Made by a program: the position numbers and the translations under genes. From assembly GCF_003970915.1 (NCBI RefSeq), contig NZ_RXOF01000001.1, positions 186,001-250,000 of the forward strand: a stretch of 64,000 bases of DNA, written 5' to 3'. Below the pieces are notes generated by a model that ran no database searches, was not told the origin of the DNA, and saw only the letters and a list, made by a program, of their open reading frames with translations. The first letter of the stretch is position 1. Each line of letters starts with the position of its first letter. Shown here one piece after another: positions 1 through 8,219 of the stretch. The stretch is from Hymenobacter gummosus. Lineage in GTDB: Bacteria > Bacteroidota > Bacteroidia > Cytophagales > Hymenobacteraceae.

Positions 1-100
1 ACGGTTCCTTTTCAATCCGGGTCCGCCGGGGCGGCCCGAAACCTCACTACGGTAATGGTGGATGGCAAAGAACGGCCCGCAAGTTAGCACCAAAAAAGGC

Positions 101-224
101 CGTCGTGCAGAGGCGCAGCCGAAGCAGCCCGCGTATTTAGCCAGATAGTAACTTTCTCGTTAGACGAAAAGAAAACTAGCTGACGTCAGCACGCGAGATG
201 CTTCGGCTGCGCCTCTGCACGACG
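101..224. repeat. Palindromic intergenic element with perfect 26-bp arms
   Basis: Positions 101-126 and 199-224 are perfect reverse complements (26 bp). They enclose about 70 bp that include a TTTCTCGTTAGACGAAAAG hairpin. The sequence TCTCGCGTGCTG next to the arm recurs in the element at 44226-44341, so the two belong to one family. No gene is visible in 1-236 apart from this element. It could act as a terminator or mRNA stabiliser for the minus-strand gene ending at 237, but there is no clear T-tract. Confidence 0.75.
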
Positions 225-236
225 TTCTGATGGTTC

Positions 237-1622
237 CTACTTGCTGCCCGCGGCCGTGCCGCCGCCCCCGGCGGCCACGCGCCAGATTGTGTTGGCCGCG
301 TCGTCGGTGACGAGCAGGGCGCCGTCGGGGGCCACGAAGGTGCCCACGGGGCGGCCGTGGGCCTTGTCGCCGCCGGCCAGGAAGCCGCTCAGGAAGTCCT
401 CGGGCGGGCCGCTGGGCTTGCCGCCTTTGAAGGGCACAAATACCACCCGGTAGCCCGAAAACTGGGAGCGGTTCCAGGAGCCGTGCTGGCCGATGAAGGC
501 GCCGCCCTGGTACTTGGCCGGAAAGGCCTTGGCGTCGTAGAAAGCCAGCCCGAGCGAGGCGGTGTGGGAGCCCAGCGGCACCTCGGGCACCAGAGTTTTC
601 TGCACCAGGTCGGGTCGTTCACCCTTGCGGCGCGGGTCCTCGTTCTGGCCGAAGTAGGCGTAGGGCCAGCCGTAGAAGCCGCCCGGCTGCACGCTGGTCA
701 GGTAGTCGGGCACCAGCTCGTCGCCCAGCTCGTCGCGCTCGTTCACGGCCGTCCAGAGCTGCTTGGTCTGGGGGTTCCAGTCCATGCCCACGGGGTTGCG
801 CAGGCCGGCGGCGTAAATTTTCTCGCCCGAACCGTCGGGGTTGATTTCCAGAATATTGGCCCGGCGGATTTCATTCTCGGCCCCGTGCTCCTGCACGTTG
901 GAGCCCGAACCCACCGACACGTAAATCTTGGAGCCGTCGGCGGCGGCCAGCAGGTTGCGGGTCCAGTGGTTGTTGTAGCCGCCCTTGGGCAGGGTCAGGA
1001 TTTTCTGGCCCTGGCCGCTGAGCTTGGTCTGCCCCGGCTGGTACGGAAAGCGCAGCACGCCGTCGGTGTTGGCCACGTAGAAGTTGTTGCCAATGAGCAG
1101 CATGCCGAAGGGCTGGCTCAGCCCGTTGGCGGCGGTCAGAAACGTTTCCCGCACTTCGGGGCGCCCATCCTTGTCGGCGTCGCGCAGCAGGGTAATGCGG
1201 TTGGCACTTTCGTCGCGCAGGGAGCGGGACTTATCCAGGTTCAGCGCGCCGGCAATTTTCTTCTTGGTGGTGGTGCCGATGGTGCTGGCCTCAGCCACCA
1301 GCACGTCGCCGTTGGGCAGGATGTAGAGCCAGCGCGGCCCTTCAAAGCCGTCGGCGTACTTGGTCACGGTGAAGCCGGCCGGGGCCGTGGGCGTCTTGTC
1401 GGCGGGCCAGTCGATGATGTCCACGCGCTTGGTCACCGATTTGGTGGCGTTGGGCGGGGGCAAATCCACGGGCAGTGTACCGCCGGTGGCAGCCGCGGCG
1501 GTGGCGGTGGTATCGGCCGAAGCGGCGGCGTCGGGGGTCTGGGTTCCGGTTTTAGCGTCTTGGTTGCAGGCAGTCAGCAGCAGCCAGGCCGCGGCCGATG
1601 CGTAGAGCGGCAGTTGTTTCAT
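237..1622 (-). CDS. PQQ-type sorbosone/glucose dehydrogenase-like lipoprotein
   Basis: 461 aa. The N-terminus is a lipoprotein signal peptide ending LLLTAC with the acylated Cys at about residue 19, followed by a low-complexity Ala/Thr linker (about 20-70). The rest matches the soluble six-bladed beta-propeller sugar dehydrogenase family (GSDH/L-sorbosone dehydrogenase): blade motifs such as FEGPRWLYILPNGDVLVAEA, GLRNPVGMDWNP and PGGFYGWPYAYFG, and a late GQHGSWNRS. Family members oxidise sugars using PQQ in the periplasm or at the outer membrane. The real substrate, and whether this copy binds PQQ, cannot be read from sequence. No PQQ biosynthesis gene lies in the window. A second paralogue lies at 24068-25477 but has a T9SS tail instead of a lipobox. 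Confidence 0.85.
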   Translation of the reverse strand: MKQLPLYASAAAWLLLTACNQDAKTGTQTPDAAASADTTATAAAATGGTLPVDLPPPNATKSVTKRVDIIDWPADKTPTAPAGFTVTKYADGFEGPRWLYILPNGDVLVAEASTIGTTTKKKIAGALNLDKSRSLRDESANRITLLRDADKDGRPEVRETFLTAANGLSQPFGMLLIGNNFYVANTDGVLRFPYQPGQTKLSGQGQKILTLPKGGYNNHWTRNLLAAADGSKIYVSVGSGSNVQEHGAENEIRRANILEINPDGSGEKIYAAGLRNPVGMDWNPQTKQLWTAVNERDELGDELVPDYLTSVQPGGFYGWPYAYFGQNEDPRRKGERPDLVQKTLVPEVPLGSHTASLGLAFYDAKAFPAKYQGGAFIGQHGSWNRSQFSGYRVVFVPFKGGKPSGPPEDFLSGFLAGGDKAHGRPVGTFVAPDGALLVTDDAANTIWRVAAGGGGTAAGSK

Positions 1623-1748
1623 GGAGCAGAGGCAGAGGTGTCCAGCCTCTTACTGCCGAGCGGCGGCCGCGGTTGCCTGAGTGGCCTTTGCGCCAGGGTA
1701 GCGGCGGCCTCGTCCCGGTCGCTACCCAGCCGCCAGGAGGCCGCGGCT

Positions 1749-1852
1749 TGTAGCGCGGGCTTGACTTCGTCTTCCTGTCGGTTCAGCCCGCGTCCGCGTG
1801 GTAGCACCAGCGCATCTCGACCAGGCAGGCGCGGGCTGCAGCCCGCGCTACA
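1749..1852. repeat. Inverted repeat in the gap between sugar dehydrogenase and esterase
   Basis: TGTAGCGCGGGCTT at 1749-1762 pairs with 13 of 14 bases at 1839-1852. The second arm itself folds back (GCGCGGGCTGCAGCCCGCGC). The 240-bp gap 1623-1862 has no other visible feature. Confidence 0.6.
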
Positions 1853-1862
1853 GCTCGTGGCC

Positions 1863-2783
1863 TCAGCCGCCCAGCAGGAAGCGCGCCGGCACGTCGAAGC
1901 GCTTTTTCCAGGCGGCTTCGGTGTGGGCCGCGCCCTCGTACTTGCGCGTCAGCCAGTTGCGTTCGGTGTAGCCCTTGGCCCGCAGCAGGCTGTCGACGCG
2001 GCGCTGGTGCACTTCGTAGCGCGCGTCGAGCGTGGCGGTGCCGTAGTCGAAGTACAGGCGCGGGCGCGGCACCTGGGGAGTCAGGTGGGCGTCGAGGTAG
2101 CGCAGGTAGGCCGTGGTGAAGTCCGGCGTGTTGTCCTGCAGGCTCAGCGGCCAGTGCGTGGAAAGGCAGGCGGCCCCGCCAAATACCTGCGGGTATTCCA
2201 CCGCGGCGTACAGCGAAATCAGCCCGCCCATGCTGCTGCCGCCCACGAAGGTGGCCTCGCGCCGCTGGTCGGTCTGGTAGTGCTGGTCGACGTAGGGCTT
2301 CAGCTCGGTCGTGAGGAAGCGCAGGTACTCCGCGCCCAGCGGCGGCCCGGGCAGCAGGTTTTGCTGGGTTAGCTGCGCCTTCCGGACGGGGCTTAGTATC
2401 CGGTAAGGCTTGGTTGGGCAGTACTCGGCAAAGCGCCGCTCGGTGTTCCACACGCCCACCACAATAACGTCGCGAATCAGACCCTGGTGGCCCAGCCGGG
2501 CCAGGGTGCTGTCGACTTCCCAGGCCACGCCGCCGTAGCTCGTGGCCGGGTGAAACAGGTTCTGCCCGTCGTGCAGGTACAGCACGGCGTACTTGCGCCG
2601 GGGCTGCGGGTAGCCCGGCGGCAGCCACACGTCCACGTGCCGGGGCTTCACGTTCTGCGACGGAAAATCGGCCAGGTGCTCCACCCGGCCCGGGTCGCGC
2701 GGGTTGTCGTCGGCCCGGAAGGCGACCAGGCCAAGCAGCAAGCCCAGCGGCCAGCCGCGGCGGAAAAGGCGGGGAGTGGTCAT
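1863..2783 (-). CDS. Secreted alpha/beta-hydrolase, esterase D / enterochelin-esterase-like
   Basis: 306 aa. Short hydrophobic N-terminus (about residues 9-22), so probably exported. The fold matches putative esterase family PF00756: DVWLPPGYPQPRRKYAVLYLHDG near the front, the nucleophile elbow GGSSMGG with Ser at about residue 184, and a likely catalytic His in GAAHTEAAW near the C-terminus. Related enzymes hydrolyse acyl esters, from ferric-siderophore esters to S-formylglutathione; the substrate here is unknown. It starts 3 nt after the stop of the GNAT gene at 2787-3362, so the two are probably co-transcribed on the minus strand. Confidence 0.85.
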   Translation of the reverse strand: MTTPRLFRRGWPLGLLLGLVAFRADDNPRDPGRVEHLADFPSQNVKPRHVDVWLPPGYPQPRRKYAVLYLHDGQNLFHPATSYGGVAWEVDSTLARLGHQGLIRDVIVVGVWNTERRFAEYCPTKPYRILSPVRKAQLTQQNLLPGPPLGAEYLRFLTTELKPYVDQHYQTDQRREATFVGGSSMGGLISLYAAVEYPQVFGGAACLSTHWPLSLQDNTPDFTTAYLRYLDAHLTPQVPRPRLYFDYGTATLDARYEVHQRRVDSLLRAKGYTERNWLTRKYEGAAHTEAAWKKRFDVPARFLLGG

Positions 2784-2786
2784 CGG

Positions 2787-3362
2787 CTAGCGCGGGCCGC
2801 TGGCGGGCAAACCGGAAGCCAGCAGCGAATAGATGGCCGAATCCAGAAACTGCCCGCGGCAGTAGTAATTCTCCCGGAAATACGCCTCCCGCACGAAGCC
2901 CAGGCGCTCCAGCAGCCGGATAGAGGCCGCGTTGTGCGGGTTCACGTTGGCCTCGATGCTGTGCAGATGGAGCTGCTCGAAGCCGTAGCGGCACACGGCT
3001 TCCACGGCCTCGGCCATCAGCCCCGCGCCCCAGGCCGAGGGGAGCAGCATGTAGCCGATTTCGGCGCGGTGGTGCTCGGGTATCAGGCGCCACAGGCCGC
3101 AGGTGCCCACCAGCTGCGCCTCCTCCCCCACCCGAGTCACCGCCCAGTTGATACCGGAGTTGGTGGTCAGCGCCTCGTCGAGCCGGCCAATGAAGGCCTC
3201 GATTTCGGACAGCGCGGTTTCGGGGTCCCGGTCGAGGTAGGTCAGCACCTGCGCATCGGTGCGCAGGGCAAACAGGGCCGGCGCATCGGCGGCCACGATG
3301 CGGCGCAGCAGCAGGCGCGGGGTGCGCAGCTCGGGGAAGGGCAGCAGCTGAAAATTGAGCAT
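2787..3362 (-). CDS. GNAT N-acetyltransferase, RimJ/RimL type
   Basis: 191 aa, a full single GNAT domain. The opening ELRTPRLLLRRIVAADAPAL, the mid-section RAEIGYMLLPSAWGAGLMAEA with the acetyl-CoA binding loop, and ANVNPHNAASIRLLERLGF are typical of the RimJ/RimL class that acetylates protein N-termini or small amines. The target cannot be inferred. It is followed after 3 nt by the esterase gene. No signal peptide, so cytoplasmic. Confidence 0.88.
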   Translation of the reverse strand: MLNFQLLPFPELRTPRLLLRRIVAADAPALFALRTDAQVLTYLDRDPETALSEIEAFIGRLDEALTTNSGINWAVTRVGEEAQLVGTCGLWRLIPEHHRAEIGYMLLPSAWGAGLMAEAVEAVCRYGFEQLHLHSIEANVNPHNAASIRLLERLGFVREAYFRENYYCRGQFLDSAIYSLLASGLPASGPR

Positions 3363-3414
3363 GACGGGCGGGGGCTAAAGCAGCGGCAAGGTAAGCGGCG
3401 GGCGTGGCCGGAAG

Positions 3415-3633
3415 CTAGCCAGCCGTTTCCAGCAGCTCCACGCCGCCGCGCAAATCCATCAGAAAGCAGCGCACCTGCAGCGCGTGGCCGCTCTGCCAGC
3501 TCCAGGCCCGAATTTTATCGGCCAGCTGCCGGGCGTGCTTAAACTGGTCGTAGCGGTTGGTGAGGTTGTCGTGCTCCATGAAGTGCACGATGTCGTCGAG
3601 CAGGCGCCGATCCATGCAGCTCAGCAGCAGCAC
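3415..3633 (-). pseudogene. Short fragment resembling a carbonic-anhydrase-like protein, probable internal deletion
   Basis: The 72-codon frame opens with GTG (LLLSCMDRRLLDDIVHFMEHDN) and ends with a helix-like segment (LADKIRAWSWQSGHALQVR). The front resembles the start of small carbonic-anhydrase-like proteins of Bacteroidota, where SCMD...RYD is normally followed by a much longer zinc-binding body. Here only about 35 residues remain before an unrelated-looking end that could be the family's C-terminus. There is no ATG upstream in frame. I read it as the remnant of an internal deletion. A genuine short gene of unknown function is the alternative. The family link is from memory and unverified. 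Confidence 0.4.
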
Positions 3634-3748
3634 GTTGCCATAGGCGGGTAAGTGGGGTAATGGCGGTGGGGCATGGCAGTAGTCGAGTGGGGCCGCGGCT
3701 ACAAATCCGCCGCATGCCCAGTGGCTGGGCGCGAGTGCCGGGCTGATG

Positions 3749-4540
3749 TTACTCTTTCCGCAGGGCTAATCCACCGCTCTGGCCCAGTTGCAGGCGGTAG
3801 AGCCCCGATTTTAAGCTATTGGCGGGCAGCACCGTTTCCGGCCCGCTTATGTGGCCGACGGCCACCACGCGCCCGGTGGCGTCGAAGAGCTGGTAGGGCC
3901 CGCGGTAGGTGGTCTGCACGCGCCAGCCCGAGGCCGTTGGGTTCGGGTACGCCTGCAGCCCGGGCAGGTGGGCCGATGCCATCGTGCGCAGGGGAAGCCC
4001 CGCCGACACGCCGTAGTAGCCCACGCGGCGGTTGCCGTTGCTGCGCGACTCGACGAAAATCCACCAGTACTGCCAGGTACCGCCTACCGCCATGCGGGCC
4101 ACCACGAAGCCCGGCACACCGTCGCGGAAGAAGCCCCGGCCGCCGGTACCACCGTTGCCGGTCACTTCGTAATCGAGGTAGCTGCTACCTCCCCAGCGAA
4201 TACCGTGGCGAATGAGTTGCCCGGCCTGAAACCGTTTGGCGCTGTCGAATTCCGCCGAATCGGCCGCCACTTCCACATTCAGGTGCAGTGTGGCAAGGCT
4301 AAACGAGCGTAGGGTGGCCGAGCCGCCCCCCGTCGGGGCGTTGTAGACGTTGGCAAACGCCACGTCAAGCGTCCCGTCGCCGTTCAAATCCAACGGGTGG
4401 GCGGTCGAGAACGAGTTGCTGGCCGAAATAGGGGATGTCCAGCCCACTGGCGTAGTAGGCGCACCGGCGGGCTGCACCGTCTGAGCAGCGGCTAGGCCGG
4501 GCGCGCTCAACAATGCAACGTACAGTAAATAGTGGCGCAT
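3749..4540 (-). CDS. Secreted protein with T9SS type A sorting domain
   Basis: 263 aa. Signal peptide at residues 1-19 ending LAAAQ. The middle (about 30-190) contains DLNGDGTLDVAFANV, an FG-GAP/EF-hand-like calcium loop, but no enzyme motif I recognise. The last about 75 residues form a type A sorting domain: QAYPNPTASGW, ATGRVV, SGLYRLQLGQ. Such cargo crosses the inner membrane by Sec and the outer membrane by the type IX system, where the tail is removed. Function unknown. Confidence 0.8.
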   Translation of the reverse strand: MRHYLLYVALLSAPGLAAAQTVQPAGAPTTPVGWTSPISASNSFSTAHPLDLNGDGTLDVAFANVYNAPTGGGSATLRSFSLATLHLNVEVAADSAEFDSAKRFQAGQLIRHGIRWGGSSYLDYEVTGNGGTGGRGFFRDGVPGFVVARMAVGGTWQYWWIFVESRSNGNRRVGYYGVSAGLPLRTMASAHLPGLQAYPNPTASGWRVQTTYRGPYQLFDATGRVVAVGHISGPETVLPANSLKSGLYRLQLGQSGGLALRKE

Positions 4541-4592
4541 ACGGCAGCTCAGCGAAGGTTGGTCCTGAAGGTAGGCCGGGGCAGGAAATCAA

Positions 4593-4624
4593 ACAAGCCC
4601 TGACCGTGGTGGTCAGAGCTTGTC
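4593..4624. terminator. Hairpin between T9SS protein and phosphosulfolactate synthase genes
   Basis: CAAGCCCTGACC and GGTCAGAGCTTG form a near-perfect stem around GTGGT. It lies downstream of the minus-strand gene at 4646. There is no long T-run, so it is either a weak terminator or an mRNA 3' end protector. Confidence 0.4.
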
Positions 4625-4645
4625 TGAGTCAGCGCTAAGCGGGCA

Positions 4646-5479
4646 TTACCCCCGCGGCATCGAGGTGCCGGGCTTGTTGCCGGGCTTCTCCACGGGCTTG
4701 AACATCGGGTCCACCGCGTCCATGTCGAGGAAGTGGGAGAACGTGTCGCCGCGCAGGCCCAGGCGGATGGTTTCCAGCGAGATGATTTCGTTCGGGGCGA
4801 TGTTGCCCAGGTTCACGTTGGCGCCGAGCAGCTTGATAAACCACACCTGCTGGGCCTTTTGCGGGGCTTCCCAGATGATGCGCTCCGAGGGCACCTGGGT
4901 CAGAATTTCCTCGACCAGACCCGAGCGCACTTCGCCGGTGCTGCGGAACAAACCCACGTTGCCGCCTTCCCGGGCCTCGCCGATAACCTTAATGGCCCCG
5001 GCTTCCAGCTCCGATTTCATCTGGGCAATCCACTTGTAGGGCGGGATGATCTTCTCCGCGTCCTTGGAGCCCACTTCCGACAGCACCTTCACCTGCCCCG
5101 ACAGCTGGCGGATAAACTCCAGCTTCCGCTCATGGTCCAGCTCGATGGAGCCGTCCGATACCTCGGCGTATTCCATGCCGTACTTGTCGAGCAGGCGGCG
5201 GTAGTCGTCGAACTGCCCGCGGATGATAAAGGCCTCGAACAACGTGCCGCCGAAGTACACCGGGATGCCCGCCTCCTTGTAGATATCGAGCTTACGCTGC
5301 AACGACGTGGTGACGAAGGAGGTAGCCCAGCCCAGCTTCACGATGTCGGTGTAAACGGCGCCGTTTTCGAGGAAATCCTCCACTTCGCGCACGCTCAGGC
5401 CTTTGTCCATGACCATGGTAAAGCCTTGCTCGCGGGGTTTCTGGGTACGCTCGGGGAGTTGCGTGAGGTTGTAGTGCAT
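4646..5479 (-). CDS. Phosphosulfolactate synthase family protein (ComA-like)
   Basis: 277 aa. I chose the ATG at 5479 (MHYNLTQLPERT) over an upstream TTG that lies inside a repeat. Family features: a TIM-barrel with DKGLSVREVEDFLE, DIVKLGWATS, PVYFGGTLFE, EVSDGSIEL, VLSEVGSKD and the late GLRGDTF. In methanogens ComA joins sulfite to phosphoenolpyruvate to give (R)-phosphosulfolactate, the first step towards coenzyme M. Bacteroidota do not make coenzyme M, so the product must feed something else; sulfolactate or sulfonolipid (capnine) metabolism is a guess. No comB or comC homologue is adjacent. It follows the TPR gene on the same strand but is separated by a strong hairpin. Confidence 0.87.
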   Translation of the reverse strand: MHYNLTQLPERTQKPREQGFTMVMDKGLSVREVEDFLENGAVYTDIVKLGWATSFVTTSLQRKLDIYKEAGIPVYFGGTLFEAFIIRGQFDDYRRLLDKYGMEYAEVSDGSIELDHERKLEFIRQLSGQVKVLSEVGSKDAEKIIPPYKWIAQMKSELEAGAIKVIGEAREGGNVGLFRSTGEVRSGLVEEILTQVPSERIIWEAPQKAQQVWFIKLLGANVNLGNIAPNEIISLETIRLGLRGDTFSHFLDMDAVDPMFKPVEKPGNKPGTSMPRG

Positions 5480-5496
5480 CTTGTTTGGGATGGTCA

Positions 5497-5622
5497 AATG
5501 GTCAAATGGTCGAATGGCTGATTGCAGTGGCTACGACATAAAAAAGAGTGGCCGTCGGGCGCTTCGTGCCGACAGCCACTCTTTTGTATCAACCGTTTAA
5601 CAGTTCAGCCAGTTAGCCATTT
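5497..5622. repeat. Repeat-rich gap with direct AAATGG repeats and an inner terminator hairpin
   Basis: Direct copies of TGGTCAAATGG at 5491-5513 read into CGAATGGCTGA; the other end (5605-5622) carries the inverse TCAGCCAGTTAGCCATTT. Inside is a strong stem-loop with flanking A/T runs (5541-5585). The layout resembles the gap at 8121-8219, which also uses AAATGG arms. Confidence 0.6.
5541..5585 (-). terminator. Rho-independent terminator downstream of the TPR gene
   Basis: AAAAGAGTGGC pairs with GCCACTCTTTT around a GC-rich stem and a TTCG-type loop (GCGCTTCGTGC). The symmetrical A and T runs allow it to stop transcription on either strand. For the minus strand it ends the TPR transcript. 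Confidence 0.75.
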
Positions 5623-7024
5623 ACTTCCGGTATTGCTCGATCAGGCGGGTGAGGGCGCGCTGCTGCTCCAGTTCCGGAAAGAACTCGAAGAGCAGGCGGT
5701 GCTTGTCGAAGTCCAAAAGTAAGGCATTTTCGAGTACGTCGTAGGCCTGGCGGTAGCGGCCGGCGGCCAGCTGGTAGGCGCACAGGCGGTAGAGCAGGTC
5801 AGCATCCTCGGGCAGCAGCTCACTGGCCGTCTTCATCAGGTCGATGGCCCCGTCGTAGTTGCCCTGCTCGTAGAGGATGGCGCTCCAGTTGATCCAGCCT
5901 TCGGGCATTTCGGGCTGCACTTCGGTGGCCTTCTCGTAGGCTTCCAGGGCGCTGACTACGTTGCCGACCTGGTACTCGGCCCCGGCCAGCGCAATCCAGT
6001 ACTCCCCGCTTTCGGCGTACAGGCCCACGGCCTTGCGGTAGTAGTGCAGGGCCTGAAACCAGTGCTCCTGCGCGTCCAGAATCACGCCGATGCCAAACCA
6101 GGCCTCGTCCATTTCCGGGTCCAAGTCCAGGGCCTTCTGGTAGTGCCGCCGCGACTGGTCCCACTGGCGCAGCTTCTCGTAGCACTCCCCGATGTTGCAC
6201 AGGGCCTCGGCCGTCGGCTCACCTTCGGGGTAGCTCAGCTGAAACTCGTCGATGGCCCGCTGGTACTCCTCCATGCTCACGAAGCAGCTGGCCAGGTAGG
6301 CATGCGCCTCGTAGAACTTCCCGTCGATGAGGATGGCGTAGTCGAAGGCCTGGGCGGCGTTGCCGTACTGCGCGGCCTTGTAGTAGGCCTGCCCGAGGTT
6401 GTACCAGGCAATGGCCGAGTACGGGTCCTCGTCGGTGAAGCGGCGGAAAAACTCCAGGTTCGTCTCCAGCCGGCCCGACACTTCTAGGCAGTACAGCAGC
6501 TCCTGCACGGCCGCGTCGTTGTCGGGGTTGAGCTTCAGGCTCTGCTTGTAGCTCCGGGCCGCGCTCTTAAACTTCTGCCACTGCTGGTAGGCCAGGCCGA
6601 GGTTGAAGTAAATGTCGTCGCGGTCGGGGGCGCGCTCGGCCCCTTGCTGGAAGTAGCCCACGGCGGCCGGGAAGTCGCCCTGCTGGGTGGCAATGATGCC
6701 GCGCGTGACGGCCACGTCGGCGTTGTCCGGGTCGCGGCCGGCTACCTCGTCAATCTGCACCAGGGCCTCCTGGTACTGCCCGCGCATGGCCAGCACCTGC
6801 GCCCGGTCGATGAGCAGCTCGGTGCTGAAGGGATACTGGGCTACCGCGGCCTCGCAGGCTTGTAGGGCTTTATCGAATTGGGTGGATTGGGTATAGTGGT
6901 CGATGATGCTTTCAAAATCGCCCAGATCAAAAAACATCGGTTCACCGTCGGCCAGCATGCGCTCAAAGCGCTGCACGGTGGCCAACACCTCATCCCGTTC
7001 CTCAGACTCTTCGTTCATTCTCAT
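5621..7024 (-). CDS. Tetratricopeptide repeat protein
   Basis: 467 aa, without a signal peptide, so probably cytoplasmic. From about residue 35 to 440 it is a continuous solenoid of roughly a dozen 34-residue TPR units (for example DDIYFNLGLAYQQWQKFKSAAR, AIAWYNLGQAYYKAAQYGNAA and DEAWFGIGVILDAQEHW). TPR solenoids are protein-binding scaffolds; the partner is unknown. An acidic N-terminus (MNEESEERDE) precedes the repeats. Two ATGs compete (7024 and 7018); either changes the product by two residues. It follows the epimerase gene after 85 nt on the same strand. Confidence 0.9.
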   Translation of the reverse strand: MRMNEESEERDEVLATVQRFERMLADGEPMFFDLGDFESIIDHYTQSTQFDKALQACEAAVAQYPFSTELLIDRAQVLAMRGQYQEALVQIDEVAGRDPDNADVAVTRGIIATQQGDFPAAVGYFQQGAERAPDRDDIYFNLGLAYQQWQKFKSAARSYKQSLKLNPDNDAAVQELLYCLEVSGRLETNLEFFRRFTDEDPYSAIAWYNLGQAYYKAAQYGNAAQAFDYAILIDGKFYEAHAYLASCFVSMEEYQRAIDEFQLSYPEGEPTAEALCNIGECYEKLRQWDQSRRHYQKALDLDPEMDEAWFGIGVILDAQEHWFQALHYYRKAVGLYAESGEYWIALAGAEYQVGNVVSALEAYEKATEVQPEMPEGWINWSAILYEQGNYDGAIDLMKTASELLPEDADLLYRLCAYQLAAGRYRQAYDVLENALLLDFDKHRLLFEFFPELEQQRALTRLIEQYRK

Positions 7025-7109
7025 GTAATCAGCAATCGGACGCGCCGGCGGCTAGCCCGGCCCGTCTACTTGGTTCGTGTACGCACCGCGGCGGCCGGCA
7101 GCTGTACCC

Positions 7110-8120
7110 TTACGGTAGTACAACTCCGCCCGCGGGCTGCGAGTTCGGCGCCGTCAGCCCGGCGCAGGCCCAGCGGATGGTTTCCTCCACCGGGCGGAAC
7201 TGCAGGCCGGTTGCCCGCTGCACCTTCGCCGCCTGGTACACCACCGGCCGCCGCCCGGCGCGGGCGGTATCCTTGGTGATGAGCGGCCGGGAGCCGGTAG
7301 CCAGGCTGCGCAGGTGTTCGGCCCGCCAGATGACTTCGGCCGCCCAGTCCGGTACTTGCACGGTGGGCGGCTTTTTGCCGAAGCAGGCCGCCGCCTGGCG
7401 GAAAAACTCAACGAGCGGCAGGGCGCCGGCACTTAAGATAAACCTTTCGCCCGTTACTTCAAGCTCCAAAGTCAGCCGCAGCATGGCCTCGACCACGTCC
7501 CGCACATCTACAAAATTAACGCTTCCCGGCGTGTAAAACGAATGCTCGTCGAAGGCGTAGCGGAATAGCCGGGTGCTGCTGCGCGTCCAGTCGGTGGCGC
7601 CCAGCACCACCGAGGGGTTGACGATGACGGCCGACAGCCCTTCGGCCACGCCGCGCCACACTTCGGTCTCGCTCAGGTACTTGCTGGTGGCGTAGTGCCC
7701 GTGGGCCGCGCCCAGGTCCCATTTGGCCTTCTCGTCCAGCTCGGGCCCGGTCGCCGTTTCGGGCAGCCCACCCAGCGCCGCCACCGACGACACGTGGCAG
7801 AGCCGCACGCCTGGCCGCTCCAGGCAGGCATCCACCACGGCGGCGGTGCCCTCCACGTTGGTCCGGCGCAGCAGTTCGGCGTCCTGCGGGGCGTACGATA
7901 CCAGCCCGGCGCAGTGAAATACGTGCGTCACGCCCGCCAAAGCCTCGCGCAGCACGCCCGAGTCGCGCAGCTCGCCCTCGACCCACTCCACGCGGTCGGC
8001 CCCGGGCACGTGGCGCGGCACCGCGCCGCGGTACAGCCCGCGCACGGCCAAGCCCCGGCCCAGCAGCGCCGGAATCAGGTAAGAGCCAATCAGGCCGCTG
8101 CCGCCGGTGACGAAGATCAT
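7110..8120 (-). CDS. NAD(P)-dependent epimerase/dehydratase (dihydroflavonol-reductase-like)
   Basis: 336 aa. The ATG at 8120 gives MIFVTGGSGLIGSYLI, placing the TGxxGxxG dinucleotide loop at the very N-terminus; longer starts would read through the palindrome upstream. Other extended-SDR marks are VFHCAGLVSY, the catalytic HYATSKYLSE (YxxxK) and VIVNPSVVLG. The C-terminal half is a substrate lobe (VEFFRQAAACFGKKPP). Family enzymes act on nucleotide sugars, sterols or flavonoid-like ketones. Its position between the capsule genes and the TPR gene makes a sugar or lipid substrate plausible but unproven. Confidence 0.88.
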   Translation of the reverse strand: MIFVTGGSGLIGSYLIPALLGRGLAVRGLYRGAVPRHVPGADRVEWVEGELRDSGVLREALAGVTHVFHCAGLVSYAPQDAELLRRTNVEGTAAVVDACLERPGVRLCHVSSVAALGGLPETATGPELDEKAKWDLGAAHGHYATSKYLSETEVWRGVAEGLSAVIVNPSVVLGATDWTRSSTRLFRYAFDEHSFYTPGSVNFVDVRDVVEAMLRLTLELEVTGERFILSAGALPLVEFFRQAAACFGKKPPTVQVPDWAAEVIWRAEHLRSLATGSRPLITKDTARAGRRPVVYQAAKVQRATGLQFRPVEETIRWACAGLTAPNSQPAGGVVLP

Positions 8121-8219
8121 GGGTGAGATGGTTAGAGGGTTAAATGGCCGGATGGTTAAATGGCTAATTGTTCTGACGACAGAACGACCAACCATTTAAC
8201 CATCCAGCCATTCAACAAT
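8121..8219. repeat. Palindromic intergenic element with AAATGG arms
   Basis: Positions 8150-8163 and 8192-8205 are a perfect 14-bp inverted repeat (GGATGGTTAAATGG / CCATTTAACCATCC). An inner TTGTTCTG...CAGAACGA pair closes the loop. It fills the whole gap between the epimerase start and the CpsB-like stop and looks related to 5497-5622. Confidence 0.75.

Noticed and set aside
1-100. tRNA or small RNA at the window edge
   Set aside because: No cloverleaf or CCA end visible; only generic GC-rich sequence.
357-2372. Long open frame on the plus strand, 671 codons
   Set aside because: It lies antisense to the sugar dehydrogenase and esterase genes; no family motif, Val/Gly/Ala/His-rich as expected from the reverse of GC-rich codons.
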